From Bacillota bacterium (GTDB lineage Bacteria; Bacillota; Dethiobacteria; DTU022), in contig JAAZIG010000081.1 in NCBI GenBank assembly GCA_012510325.1, forward strand, positions 1 through 9,371: a stretch of DNA of 9,371 bases, in the 5' to 3' direction. The translations under genes were made by a program, and so were the position numbers. Below, one piece after another: positions 1-6,415 of the stretch (the first letter of the stretch is position 1; each line of letters opens with the position of its first letter). The notes beneath the pieces were generated by a model that was not told where the DNA came from, searched no databases, and was given only the letters and a program-made list of their open reading frames with translations.

Positions 1-49
1 CCTTTTGCTTAATAAAAAGAGCAGGGTCGTTCGAAGAGGAAACATACTC

Positions 50-1840
50 TTACAAGTCCGGCGAATCCTCCCAGAGCGAAACAAAAACTTCCACCAGTTC
101 GGGATCGAATTGTGTGCCGGCACACCTTTTAAGCTCGGCAAGAGCATCGGCCGAAGAGATCGCTTTCCGGTAAGGCCGGCCTCCGGTCATCACTTCATAA
201 GCATCGACGAGGTTAACGATCCGGGCCAGAAAAGGGATTTCCTCTCCCTTCAACCCCCACGGGTACCCGGAACCGTCCCAGTGCTCGTGATGCGCCAAAA
301 TATCTTCCGCTATATGGGCATATACTTCCGTGGCCCGGGCAATTCTGCAGCCAATTTCCGAATGCTTCTGCATAATTTCTTTCTCCTCTGCGGACAACTC
401 TTCTCTTTTAGCTATTATTTCCTCGGGAATGTTAATCTTGCCGATATCGTGCAGCGAAACCAGAGCGGCCAGACGGCGCCGCTCCGAGTCAGGAAGACCC
501 GCTTTTTCGCCTACCTTTTCGGCCATATTTTGCATACGCTCGATATGCGTTTCCGTCTCAAATCTTTTTCCTGCCAGCGTCTCAAGCAGGTGTTTTAAAA
601 CAGCATTTCTTGCGCTTTGGTACTCCGCAAGTTTATGCGTATACATACTATCCTCAGCATCCTTTAACACCTCTGCCAGATTCTTCTCCGTGCTGTTTTT
701 TAAACCAACACCCAGGGCTATTGAAATAGGGAGCCCTTCTTTATGCGTTTCTTTGCAGTAATCAGTTATTCTTTTGCAGACATCCTTTGCTTCCTTGAGC
801 ATGGTTTGTGGCAGCAAGATTATAAATTCGTCGCCGCCCCAACGGGCGATAAGATCCTTTTTGCGGCAAGACTTTTTCAAAAGCTCTGCTGTGCGGCGAA
901 GCGCCTCATCCCCCAGGTCATGCCCACAGGTATCATTAATCAATTTTAAGCCATTTAGGTCAGCCATAATAATGCTAATGGGCAATTGCATCTTGTTGGC
1001 GTCCAGCTTTTCCATTTCATTTTGTAGGAAATAGCGGTTATACAGTCCCGTAAGGCTGTCGTGAAGGCTCAGGTGTTGCATCTTTTTTTCAGCCTGTTTA
1101 CGAACGGTAATATCCATCAGGACACCCTGTATGCCAATTGCACGCCCCTCTTTTGTGATTGGCCTGGCTGATGTTCTCACCCAGGTGGCCTCTCCATTTT
1201 TGATCAAAAAACGATACTCTGTGGCTTCGTTCACCCCCGATAATACTTTAAAAAATTGTTCTATGCGTCCTTCCTGATCATCTGCGTGGACAAATTCGGT
1301 GAAATGCCTGCCCGTCAACTCCGGGATGGTATAACCGCTCAGCTGTTCAACATTGGGGGAGATATAAACTATCCTGGCATCCTCATCCAGGATGTAGATT
1401 ACTTCATTCAGGTTTTCCACCAGTTTCCGGTAACGGGCTTCACTTTCTTGCAAAGCCTGTTCTATTTTCCTGGCATCAGCAATATTTCGGAAGAGTATCG
1501 CTAAAAAGCCAGGTTCATTGCTATAAGCAGTTATTTCATACCAGCGATCTTTCAATTCAAGGTATTTCTCAAAGGAGATTTTTTCACTGGTGCAGGCAAC
1601 TCGATCAAAAAGACCGAGCCAGTTATAATAGGAGCCCCTGATTTCGGGATAGACCTCGGTAACCCTTCGGCCAATAATATCATGCCGTGAAAGACCGACC
1701 ATCTCGGCAAAGGCATCGCTTATATTCAGAAAAATACAATCCACCGGTTTGCCGTCATTATCGGTAATCGCTTTACAATAGCAAAAAGCATCGGGAAGGT
1801 TTTCCAACAGTATGCGGTATTCGCTTTCCATTTGCTTCAT
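50..1840 (-). CDS. PAS-PAS-GGDEF-HD-GYP cyclic-di-GMP signalling protein
   Basis: This 596-residue protein is predicted to make and to break down the second messenger cyclic-di-GMP in the cytoplasm in response to a signal sensed by PAS domains. Two PAS-like domains lie at about residues 5-125 and 132-250; the second is the more typical. A GGDEF domain follows (about 255-405), with HDSLTGLYNR at 260-269, the metal-binding Asp294, an intact GGDEF at 335-339, and an RxxD product-inhibition site at 326-329 exactly five residues before it. The C-terminal HD-GYP domain (about 428-590) keeps HDIGK (464-468), HHE (517-519) and DGSGYP (522-527). No membrane segment or signal peptide is visible. The ATG start is supported by GAGG eight bases upstream (1849-1852) and by a promoter at 1905-1933. 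It is the only confident gene outside the redox operon. Both enzymatic motifs look competent, so which activity dominates cannot be read from sequence. Domain assignment is firm; the PAS ligand is unknown. Confidence 0.95.
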   Translation of the reverse strand: MKQMESEYRILLENLPDAFCYCKAITDNDGKPVDCIFLNISDAFAEMVGLSRHDIIGRRVTEVYPEIRGSYYNWLGLFDRVACTSEKISFEKYLELKDRWYEITAYSNEPGFLAILFRNIADARKIEQALQESEARYRKLVENLNEVIYILDEDARIVYISPNVEQLSGYTIPELTGRHFTEFVHADDQEGRIEQFFKVLSGVNEATEYRFLIKNGEATWVRTSARPITKEGRAIGIQGVLMDITVRKQAEKKMQHLSLHDSLTGLYNRYFLQNEMEKLDANKMQLPISIIMADLNGLKLINDTCGHDLGDEALRRTAELLKKSCRKKDLIARWGGDEFIILLPQTMLKEAKDVCKRITDYCKETHKEGLPISIALGVGLKNSTEKNLAEVLKDAEDSMYTHKLAEYQSARNAVLKHLLETLAGKRFETETHIERMQNMAEKVGEKAGLPDSERRRLAALVSLHDIGKINIPEEIIAKREELSAEEKEIMQKHSEIGCRIARATEVYAHIAEDILAHHEHWDGSGYPWGLKGEEIPFLARIVNLVDAYEVMTGGRPYRKAISSADALAELKRCAGTQFDPELVEVFVSLWEDSPDL

Positions 1841-1904
1841 GTTATCGGCCTCATTTTGTATGATTATTAGCTTTTATAAATTTTTACTCCACCCGCACGA
1901 CTCC

Positions 1905-1933
1905 ATTATACCGAATATTGTCCCAAGTGATAA
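1905..1933 (-). promoter_or_regulatory. Sigma-A-type promoter of the PAS-GGDEF-HD-GYP gene
   Basis: On the minus strand a perfect TATAAT (1905-1910) lies 17 bases after TTATCA (1928-1933), which matches four of six positions of the TTGACA consensus. Transcription would begin near 1898, giving a leader of about 58 bases before the ATG at 1840. The site sits in a gene-free gap and points at the gene, which argues that the gene is transcribed independently of the upstream operon. Confidence 0.75.
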
Positions 1934-1946
1934 GTGGAAATCCCCT

Positions 1947-1965
1947 CAACAGCACCCAACAGCAC
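1947..1965 (-). repeat. Tandem 9-base repeat just upstream of the promoter
   Basis: The 9-mer caacagcac occurs at 1947-1955 and again at 1957-1965, giving a 10-base period. On the transcribed strand it lies 13 to 32 bases upstream of the -35 box. One helical turn between copies would put both on the same DNA face, as in a direct-repeat binding site for a regulator. This is a sequence observation; the regulatory role is inference. Confidence 0.5.
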
Positions 1966-1981
1966 TTAGATCTGCTCTCAG

Positions 1982-2061
1982 CCGGGGCCGCCCCGGAGGG
2001 ATCCCGCAAAGATAAAAAATCTATGGCCCATTCCGAAACGGCGCTCCTCCCCGGAGGGCGC
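1982..2061. repeat. Two GC-rich hairpins in the gap between operon and signalling gene
   Basis: The first inverted repeat is ccgggg/ccccgg (1982-1987 and 1991-1996) with a three-base loop. The second is gcgc-t-cctc (2041-2049) paired with gagg-gcgc (2054-2061), an eight-pair stem with one bulged base and a four-base loop. Between them lies an A/T run (2012-2017, T on the minus strand). It is 24 or more bases from the second hairpin, so it does not form a standard intrinsic terminator with it. The 357-base gap 1841-2197 otherwise holds only the promoter, the tandem repeat and the nested repeat described separately. Confidence 0.45.
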
Positions 2062-2155
2062 ACCCCCGGATTAACAGTGGATCTTCCGGGGTAAGTTGGA
2101 AAATAAACACCAGAAGAACGCTGCGGTTTGAAAAGCGTAGTCCCTGCGGCATAAC

Positions 2156-2197
2156 CAATTTGTTGAGGGAAAACCAGTTTCCCGTGCCGCCAAATTG
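2156..2197 (-). terminator. Nested inverted repeat directly after the last operon gene
   Basis: Starting immediately after the TAG stop of the last operon gene, an outer 7-base inverted repeat (caatttg at 2156-2162, caaattg at 2191-2197) encloses an inner one (gggaaa at 2167-2172, tttccc at 2178-2183) with a five-base loop. The position suggests a 3'-end or transcript-stabilising structure. No U-run follows, so it is not a textbook intrinsic terminator, and the terminator call is tentative. Confidence 0.3.
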
Positions 2198-2920
2198 CTA
2201 GCGGCAATCCGGACAAAATTCAAACCAACCTTCAGCCGGAGGATCCTCACCTTTTTGCCGGGCAAATTCAATTTGGGCAAAGGGAAGATAGCGCCGCCCA
2301 CAGCTCGCACAGGCTTTCAGGGACAGCGTTCTTTTCCATTTGTCCAGCGTCCTGACGCCGTCTTGATCCTCCATGTGGAGACAGCCGGTGGGACAGAGAA
2401 AAACACAGGCCCCGCAGCCGATGCAGTTCAGCGCCTCCTCCCCGAAAGGCGGCTCCACTTTCCGGCGCTCCCCCCTACCGGAGAAGGTGATCGCCTCCGC
2501 GCCGACCAGCTCTGCACAAGCCCGGATGCAAAGACCGCAGCGGATACAGTCATCTACCTCTTCATCCGAGGCAAAACGCGTCTCTGTCACTCCCATTTGG
2601 CGAGCCAGAGCCTGCAGTCGCGGCGCCTCCGGCGCCAAAGGCATGAGCAGCTCCAAAACGAGCCGACGCGCCCGAAGAACATCCGGGGTATCCGTCCTGA
2701 CAACAAGACCCTCCAGACAGGGATAGGTGCAGGAGGTGCTCAAAAAGGTCCGGGCGCCCCTTGTAATCTCCACCAGGCAGAGGCGGCAGCCGCCATAGGG
2801 GGAGAGCTGTTCATGGTAACACAGGTGGGGAATCTCAATTCCGTTTTCCAGAGCCACCTCCAACACATTTTGCCCTTCTTCTGCCTGAAAGCCCTTACCA
2901 TCAATCACTAGATGTACCAT
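2198..2920 (-). CDS. Short NuoG/HoxU-like iron-sulfur subunit of the NAD-linked redox module
   Basis: This 240-residue soluble electron-transfer subunit should relay electrons between the flavin subunit and a partner enzyme. Residues 1-75 form a plant-ferredoxin-like [2Fe-2S] domain with C34, C45, C48 and C64. The next segment (about 80-112) keeps the NuoG-like helix start (RRLVLELL) but lacks the His-Cys3 ligands of the [4Fe-4S] cluster normally found there. Two further [4Fe-4S] sets follow: C125/C128/C131/C135 and C166/C169/C172/C176. The C-terminus carries two CxxC pairs (C204/C207 and C236/C239) resembling a zinc-ribbon or rubredoxin knuckle. Its length matches HoxU and the N-terminal part of NuoG or of HydA-type hydrogenases; no molybdopterin or H-cluster domain is present. 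It lies 84 bases after the NuoF-like gene. GGGG five bases before the ATG is a modest ribosome-binding site, with GAAGAAGG further upstream. The family is firm; its physiological partner is inferred from the operon. Confidence 0.88.
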   Translation of the reverse strand: MVHLVIDGKGFQAEEGQNVLEVALENGIEIPHLCYHEQLSPYGGCRLCLVEITRGARTFLSTSCTYPCLEGLVVRTDTPDVLRARRLVLELLMPLAPEAPRLQALARQMGVTETRFASDEEVDDCIRCGLCIRACAELVGAEAITFSGRGERRKVEPPFGEEALNCIGCGACVFLCPTGCLHMEDQDGVRTLDKWKRTLSLKACASCGRRYLPFAQIEFARQKGEDPPAEGWFEFCPDCR

Positions 2921-3004
2921 GCTATCCCCATACCTTCTTCATATTTTGGCAAGCAAGCCGCCGGGGCGAATCATACTAGTTCCCCCGCCGCTCAAAGGCC
3001 GCCG

Positions 3005-4858
3005 CTACTCCACAACAATTGCCTCAAGGTGGCAAACTTCCCGGCAGATACCGCAGCGCGAACAGAGAGCACCGTCAATGACCAGGGGCGTATTTAACTC
3101 CCCGGTAATTGCCTTTTCCGGACAGCTGCGCCGGCACCGGCCGCAGCCGTCGCATATTTCAGGATCGATGGAATAGCGAATCAGAGCTGGGCAAACTTTC
3201 GCCGGGCACCTTTTCTCCTGAATATGGGCGGCGTACTCCTCGCGGAAATAACGCAGCGTGCTTAGAACAGGATTGGCCGCCGTGGAACCGAGCGCACAGA
3301 GGGAAGCGTTTTTCATCACCCAGGCGAGCTCTTCCAGCAGCTCGAGATCTCCCTCGCGCCCTTCACCCCGGGTAATCGCATCGAGTATTTCGTACATCCT
3401 TGTGGTCCCTTCCCGGCAACTGCTACATTTCCCGCAGGATTCATCCTTTAGAAAATGCATAAAATATTTGGCCACATCAACGATACAGTTATCCTCATCC
3501 ATCACGATCATGCCGCCCGAGCCCATCATCGCTCCCAGCTCTTCGAGACAGTCAAAATCAACAGGTGTATCCAGATACTGCTCCGGGATGCAGCCTCCGG
3601 AGGGCCCGCCGGTTTGCACCGCTTTGAATTTCTTGCCCCCGGGGATACCGCCCCCGATATCCTCGATAATTTTCCGCAGGGGGGTCCCCATGGGCACCTC
3701 CACCAAACCGGTATTGTTGATCTTCCCGACGAGGGAAAATATTTTCGTGCCGCTGTTGCGCTCATTGCCGATGCGCTTAAACCAGGCGGCGCCCCGCTCG
3801 ATAATCAAGGGAACGTTGGCCCAGGTCTCCACATTGTTGAGGTTGCTCGGTTTGCCCCACAGACCGCTGATCGCCGTATTGATATGCTTGGGCCGGGGTT
3901 CACCGACCAGCCCCTCGATCGCTGCCATCAGTGCGCTGGATTCGCCGGAGACAAACGCCCCCGCGCCGCGTTTGATCTTGACGCTAAAAGCAAAGCCTGT
4001 CCCGAGGATATCGCTGCCGAGCAAACCGTACTCCTCGGCCTGCTGAACAGCCAGGGTAAAATTTTCAACAGCCAAAGGGTACTCCTGACGCGCATAGAGA
4101 TACCCTTCCGCCGCCCCGATAGCGTAAGCGCCGATGAGTAAACCCTCCAAAATCAGGTGCGGATTTCCTTCCAGCAGGCTGCGATCCATATAGGCACCGG
4201 GATCACCCTCATCTGCGTTCACGATGACGTACTTTTCTTTTTCCGGAGCCCGGCGCGCCGTCTCCCACTTGATTCCCGCCGGGAACCCTCCCCCGCCGCG
4301 CCCCCGCAGATTGGCTTTTTTCACCTCTTCGAGCACATCCTCCGGCGTCATCTCCGCCAAAGCCCCGGCCAGCGCTTTGTACCCTCCCAGGGCCAGATAG
4401 TCCTCTATATTTTTCGGATCAAGCAGCCGGTTTTGGCCTAAAATCAGCCTGTCCTGATGTTTATAAAAGGGGATTTCCCCCTCCCGTTCAAACCTCCGGC
4501 CGGTAACAGGATCCCGATAAAGCAACCGCTCGATTACCTCATTTTTCAAAACAGTCTCTGTGATAATCTCTGCCGCATCCTCCGGCTGGACATGGCAATA
4601 GCAGATTTCACCGGGGGAAAGCACCACGATCGGTCCCTGTTCGCAAAAACCGTGGCAGCCGCTGCCCCTTAGATCCACCTTGTCCGCGAGATCGCGGGAA
4701 TGAATCTCCCCGGCAAAAGCGTTGTACACTTCCTGACTGTCGTAAGCATGGCAGCCGGTCCCCAGACAGGTAGTAATGCAAGGCCTGCCGGCATCCCTTT
4801 GGTCCAGTATTGCTGCGCGGAGCTCCGCCAGTTCACCCACCGAATTTATTTTTGACAC
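3005..4858 (-). CDS. nuoF: NuoF/HydB/HndC-like NAD(H)- and FMN-binding subunit
   Basis: This 617-residue flavoprotein should exchange electrons with NAD(H) through FMN. It has the extended architecture of HydB/HndC subunits rather than plain NuoF. The N-terminus is a thioredoxin-like [2Fe-2S] domain (about 25-100; C31, C36, C68, C72). The core holds the glycine-rich GRGGGGFPAG (186-195), NADEGDPGAYMDR (214-226) and a GAGAFVSGESSAL loop (298-310), where most relatives have CGEETAL. The N3-type [4Fe-4S] ligands are C475, C478, C481 and C521. H545, C551 and C556 form an H-x5-C-x4-C pattern like the zinc region described for HydABC hydrogenases (my recollection, not checked). The C-terminus is a two-cluster ferredoxin (C569/C572/C575/C579 and C599/C602/C605/C609). 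The GTG start lies inside the end of the upstream NuoE gene, a 13-base overlap suggesting translational coupling; GGGGTGG lies four bases before it. A GTG six codons later is an alternative. Whether it bifurcates electrons cannot be decided from sequence. Confidence 0.92.
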   Translation of the reverse strand: MSKINSVGELAELRAAILDQRDAGRPCITTCLGTGCHAYDSQEVYNAFAGEIHSRDLADKVDLRGSGCHGFCEQGPIVVLSPGEICYCHVQPEDAAEIITETVLKNEVIERLLYRDPVTGRRFEREGEIPFYKHQDRLILGQNRLLDPKNIEDYLALGGYKALAGALAEMTPEDVLEEVKKANLRGRGGGGFPAGIKWETARRAPEKEKYVIVNADEGDPGAYMDRSLLEGNPHLILEGLLIGAYAIGAAEGYLYARQEYPLAVENFTLAVQQAEEYGLLGSDILGTGFAFSVKIKRGAGAFVSGESSALMAAIEGLVGEPRPKHINTAISGLWGKPSNLNNVETWANVPLIIERGAAWFKRIGNERNSGTKIFSLVGKINNTGLVEVPMGTPLRKIIEDIGGGIPGGKKFKAVQTGGPSGGCIPEQYLDTPVDFDCLEELGAMMGSGGMIVMDEDNCIVDVAKYFMHFLKDESCGKCSSCREGTTRMYEILDAITRGEGREGDLELLEELAWVMKNASLCALGSTAANPVLSTLRYFREEYAAHIQEKRCPAKVCPALIRYSIDPEICDGCGRCRRSCPEKAITGELNTPLVIDGALCSRCGICREVCHLEAIVVE

Positions 4859-5334
4859 ACGGCCACCCCGTTTGCCTCTGTCTCACTGTATCTCTTGAGC
4901 ATGCGCTCCACTTTTGACGCCGACATATGACCATGGTACTCCCCGTCAACCGATACAACCGGTCCCAAAGCACAGGTTCCCACGCAGTTAACGGTTGCCA
5001 AACCAAATTGCAAATCAGGAGTAACCTCCCCGGACTTGATCGACAAGCAACGTTCCAGCTGCTCCAGGATCCGTGCCGCACCCCGAACATGGCAGGCAGT
5101 GCCCATGCAAACGTGTATCTGATGGCGTCCGCGCCGTTTTAAGCTGAGGGCTTCATAAAACGTAGCCATATGGTACAGCCGGGTTAAGGGCACAGCCAGC
5201 CTTTCAGAAAGATATTGCAGCGTTTCCCGGGATAGGTAGTGCTCCTTTTCCTGAATATCGATCAACATTTCCAAAACATCAGCATGGTCTGATCCATATT
5301 TTTCTACAATCCGCTCAATCGCCTGTTTCCCCAT
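4846..5334 (-). CDS. nuoE: NuoE/HydC/HndA-like [2Fe-2S] subunit
   Basis: This 162-residue protein is the small thioredoxin-fold subunit that binds one [2Fe-2S] cluster and docks on the NuoF-like flavoprotein. Residues 1-65 form the helical NuoE N-terminal part, including the family motif around LYHMATFYEALSL (53-65). The cluster ligands are C76 and C81 (CMGTAC) and C117 and C121 (CVGTC). The length is normal for the family. It begins with ATG after a very strong GGAGG site and ends 13 bases inside the next gene. It starts 96 bases after the POR beta gene, and so is the first gene of the NAD-linked half of the operon. Close relatives occur in complex I, NAD-linked [FeFe]-hydrogenases and formate dehydrogenases, so the gene alone does not reveal the partner. 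Confidence 0.93.
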   Translation of the reverse strand: MGKQAIERIVEKYGSDHADVLEMLIDIQEKEHYLSRETLQYLSERLAVPLTRLYHMATFYEALSLKRRGRHQIHVCMGTACHVRGAARILEQLERCLSIKSGEVTPDLQFGLATVNCVGTCALGPVVSVDGEYHGHMSASKVERMLKRYSETEANGVAVCQK

Positions 5335-5341
5335 CTATTCT

Positions 5342-5346
5342 CCTCC
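5342..5346 (-). promoter_or_regulatory. Strong ribosome-binding site of the NuoE-like gene
   Basis: GGAGG, within a longer G-rich run reading GGGGGGAGGAG on the minus strand, lies seven bases before the ATG. It is among the strongest Shine-Dalgarno sites in the window and fixes this start. Just upstream, GCCGGG/CCCGGT can form a six-pair hairpin with a six-base loop in the 96-base gap after the POR beta gene (about 5359-5376). Confidence 0.7.
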
Positions 5347-5430
5347 CCCCTCTTTTCACCGGGCGCTTTCCCGGCCCGGAGTGGTCCGCAATGGGGATAA
5401 TACTTACAAGAAAGCCGGTTTCCGCCATCT

Positions 5431-6372
5431 TCAGCGGGCCGCAGAAGCGGATAAGGCGGCGCGCCTTTTCAGCTCCGCCCACTGCTCAAAAACACGCCGG
5501 CGAAGCTGTGCGATCAGCTCCTCGCTCAGGTGGCGAAAGCGCCCCTGGGGTTGCAGATAGCGCTCCAACGGCAAAAGTTCCGCACAATCTACCGTGATCT
5601 TATAGGCGCCGTCCTCGACCTCGTAAAGGGGAAAGAACCCGGTTTGCACCGCCAACCGCCCGATCTTGATCGTCTCTGCGCTGCCAATACCCCAGCCTGT
5701 GGGGCAAACAGATAAAATATGGACATACGCAGGCCCCTCCGCCGCCGCCCCTTTCTCAATTTTATTGATCAGATCGAGAGGATAGCTGGGAGTGGCGGTG
5801 GCCACATAGGGAATCTTATGGGCGGCAACGATCTCCGGCATATTCTTTTTCCACGTAATCTGCCCGGGCACCGCTGTGCCGGCCGGCGAAGTCGTCGTAT
5901 GGGCACCGAAGGGCGTCGCCGAGGATCGCTGTACGCCTGTATTCATATAGGCTTCGTTGTCGTAACAAACATAAAGAAAATCGTGGCCCCGCTCCAACGC
6001 CCCGGAAAGTGCCTGCAAACCGATATCCGCGGTTCCGCCGTCCCCGGCCATGGCGACAACATTTATTTCTTTGGGGGCAATTTTCCCCTTCCGCTGCAAA
6101 ACCTTCAGCGCAGCCTCGATGCCGCCGGCCACAGCCGCCGCATTTTCGAAGGCGACATGAATCCAGGGAATCTCCCAGGAGGTCAACGGAAACGGCGAGG
6201 AGACGATCTCCATGCATCCCGTTGCCGACGCGGTGATCGTGTTGCGGCCGAGAGCCTTGTGCACAAGGCGTACCGCCAACACCTCCCCGCAGCCCGGACA
6301 AGAGCGGTGGCCGGGAGCCAGATATTCCTTTTTCGGCAGCGATTTTACGGCATAAAGGCCGGCATCATTCAT
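5431..6372 (-). CDS. porB: 2-oxoacid (pyruvate):ferredoxin oxidoreductase, beta subunit
   Basis: This 313-residue subunit binds thiamine diphosphate and one [4Fe-4S] cluster at the active site of the CoA-acylating 2-oxoacid oxidoreductase. Cluster ligands are C25 and C28 (SCPGCGE), C53 (TGCMEI) and C223 (CPTGWG), the normal four-cysteine set. The thiamine diphosphate/Mg motif starts at GDGGTADIG (110-118) and continues to YDNEAYMNTGVQRS (137-150), where the asparagines complete the metal site. The length is typical of the separate beta subunit in multi-subunit enzymes. The ATG start has AAGGGTGG about five bases upstream. It follows the alpha gene after 43 bases. Pyruvate is the likely substrate, judged by the overall resemblance of alpha and beta to PorA and PorB; another 2-oxoacid cannot be excluded. 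Confidence 0.94.
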   Translation of the reverse strand: MNDAGLYAVKSLPKKEYLAPGHRSCPGCGEVLAVRLVHKALGRNTITASATGCMEIVSSPFPLTSWEIPWIHVAFENAAAVAGGIEAALKVLQRKGKIAPKEINVVAMAGDGGTADIGLQALSGALERGHDFLYVCYDNEAYMNTGVQRSSATPFGAHTTTSPAGTAVPGQITWKKNMPEIVAAHKIPYVATATPSYPLDLINKIEKGAAAEGPAYVHILSVCPTGWGIGSAETIKIGRLAVQTGFFPLYEVEDGAYKITVDCAELLPLERYLQPQGRFRHLSEELIAQLRRRVFEQWAELKRRAALSASAAR

Positions 6373-6415
6373 TCAATCCACCCTTTCCCCCATCAAAATA
6401 GCAGCCTCCCCGCAC

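Noticed and set aside
1..49. Possible terminator after the signalling gene (T-run near the window edge on the minus strand)
   Set aside because: CTCTTTTTATT is present, but the stem that would precede it (AAGAG/CTCTT) is short with a long loop, and the window ends there.
1884..2216. A 110-codon minus-strand frame between the operon and the signalling gene
   Set aside because: It overlaps the end of the NuoG-like gene, the hairpins and the promoter of the next gene, and has no family resemblance.
2195..2911. Long plus-strand frame opposite the NuoG-like gene
   Set aside because: It is the antisense shadow of a gene with clear cysteine motifs. Its own translation has no recognisable domain.
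3258..4046. Long plus-strand frames opposite the NuoF-like gene, including 3455-4141
   Set aside because: They are antisense shadows of a strongly conserved protein; composition is proline/serine-rich and unlike real proteins.
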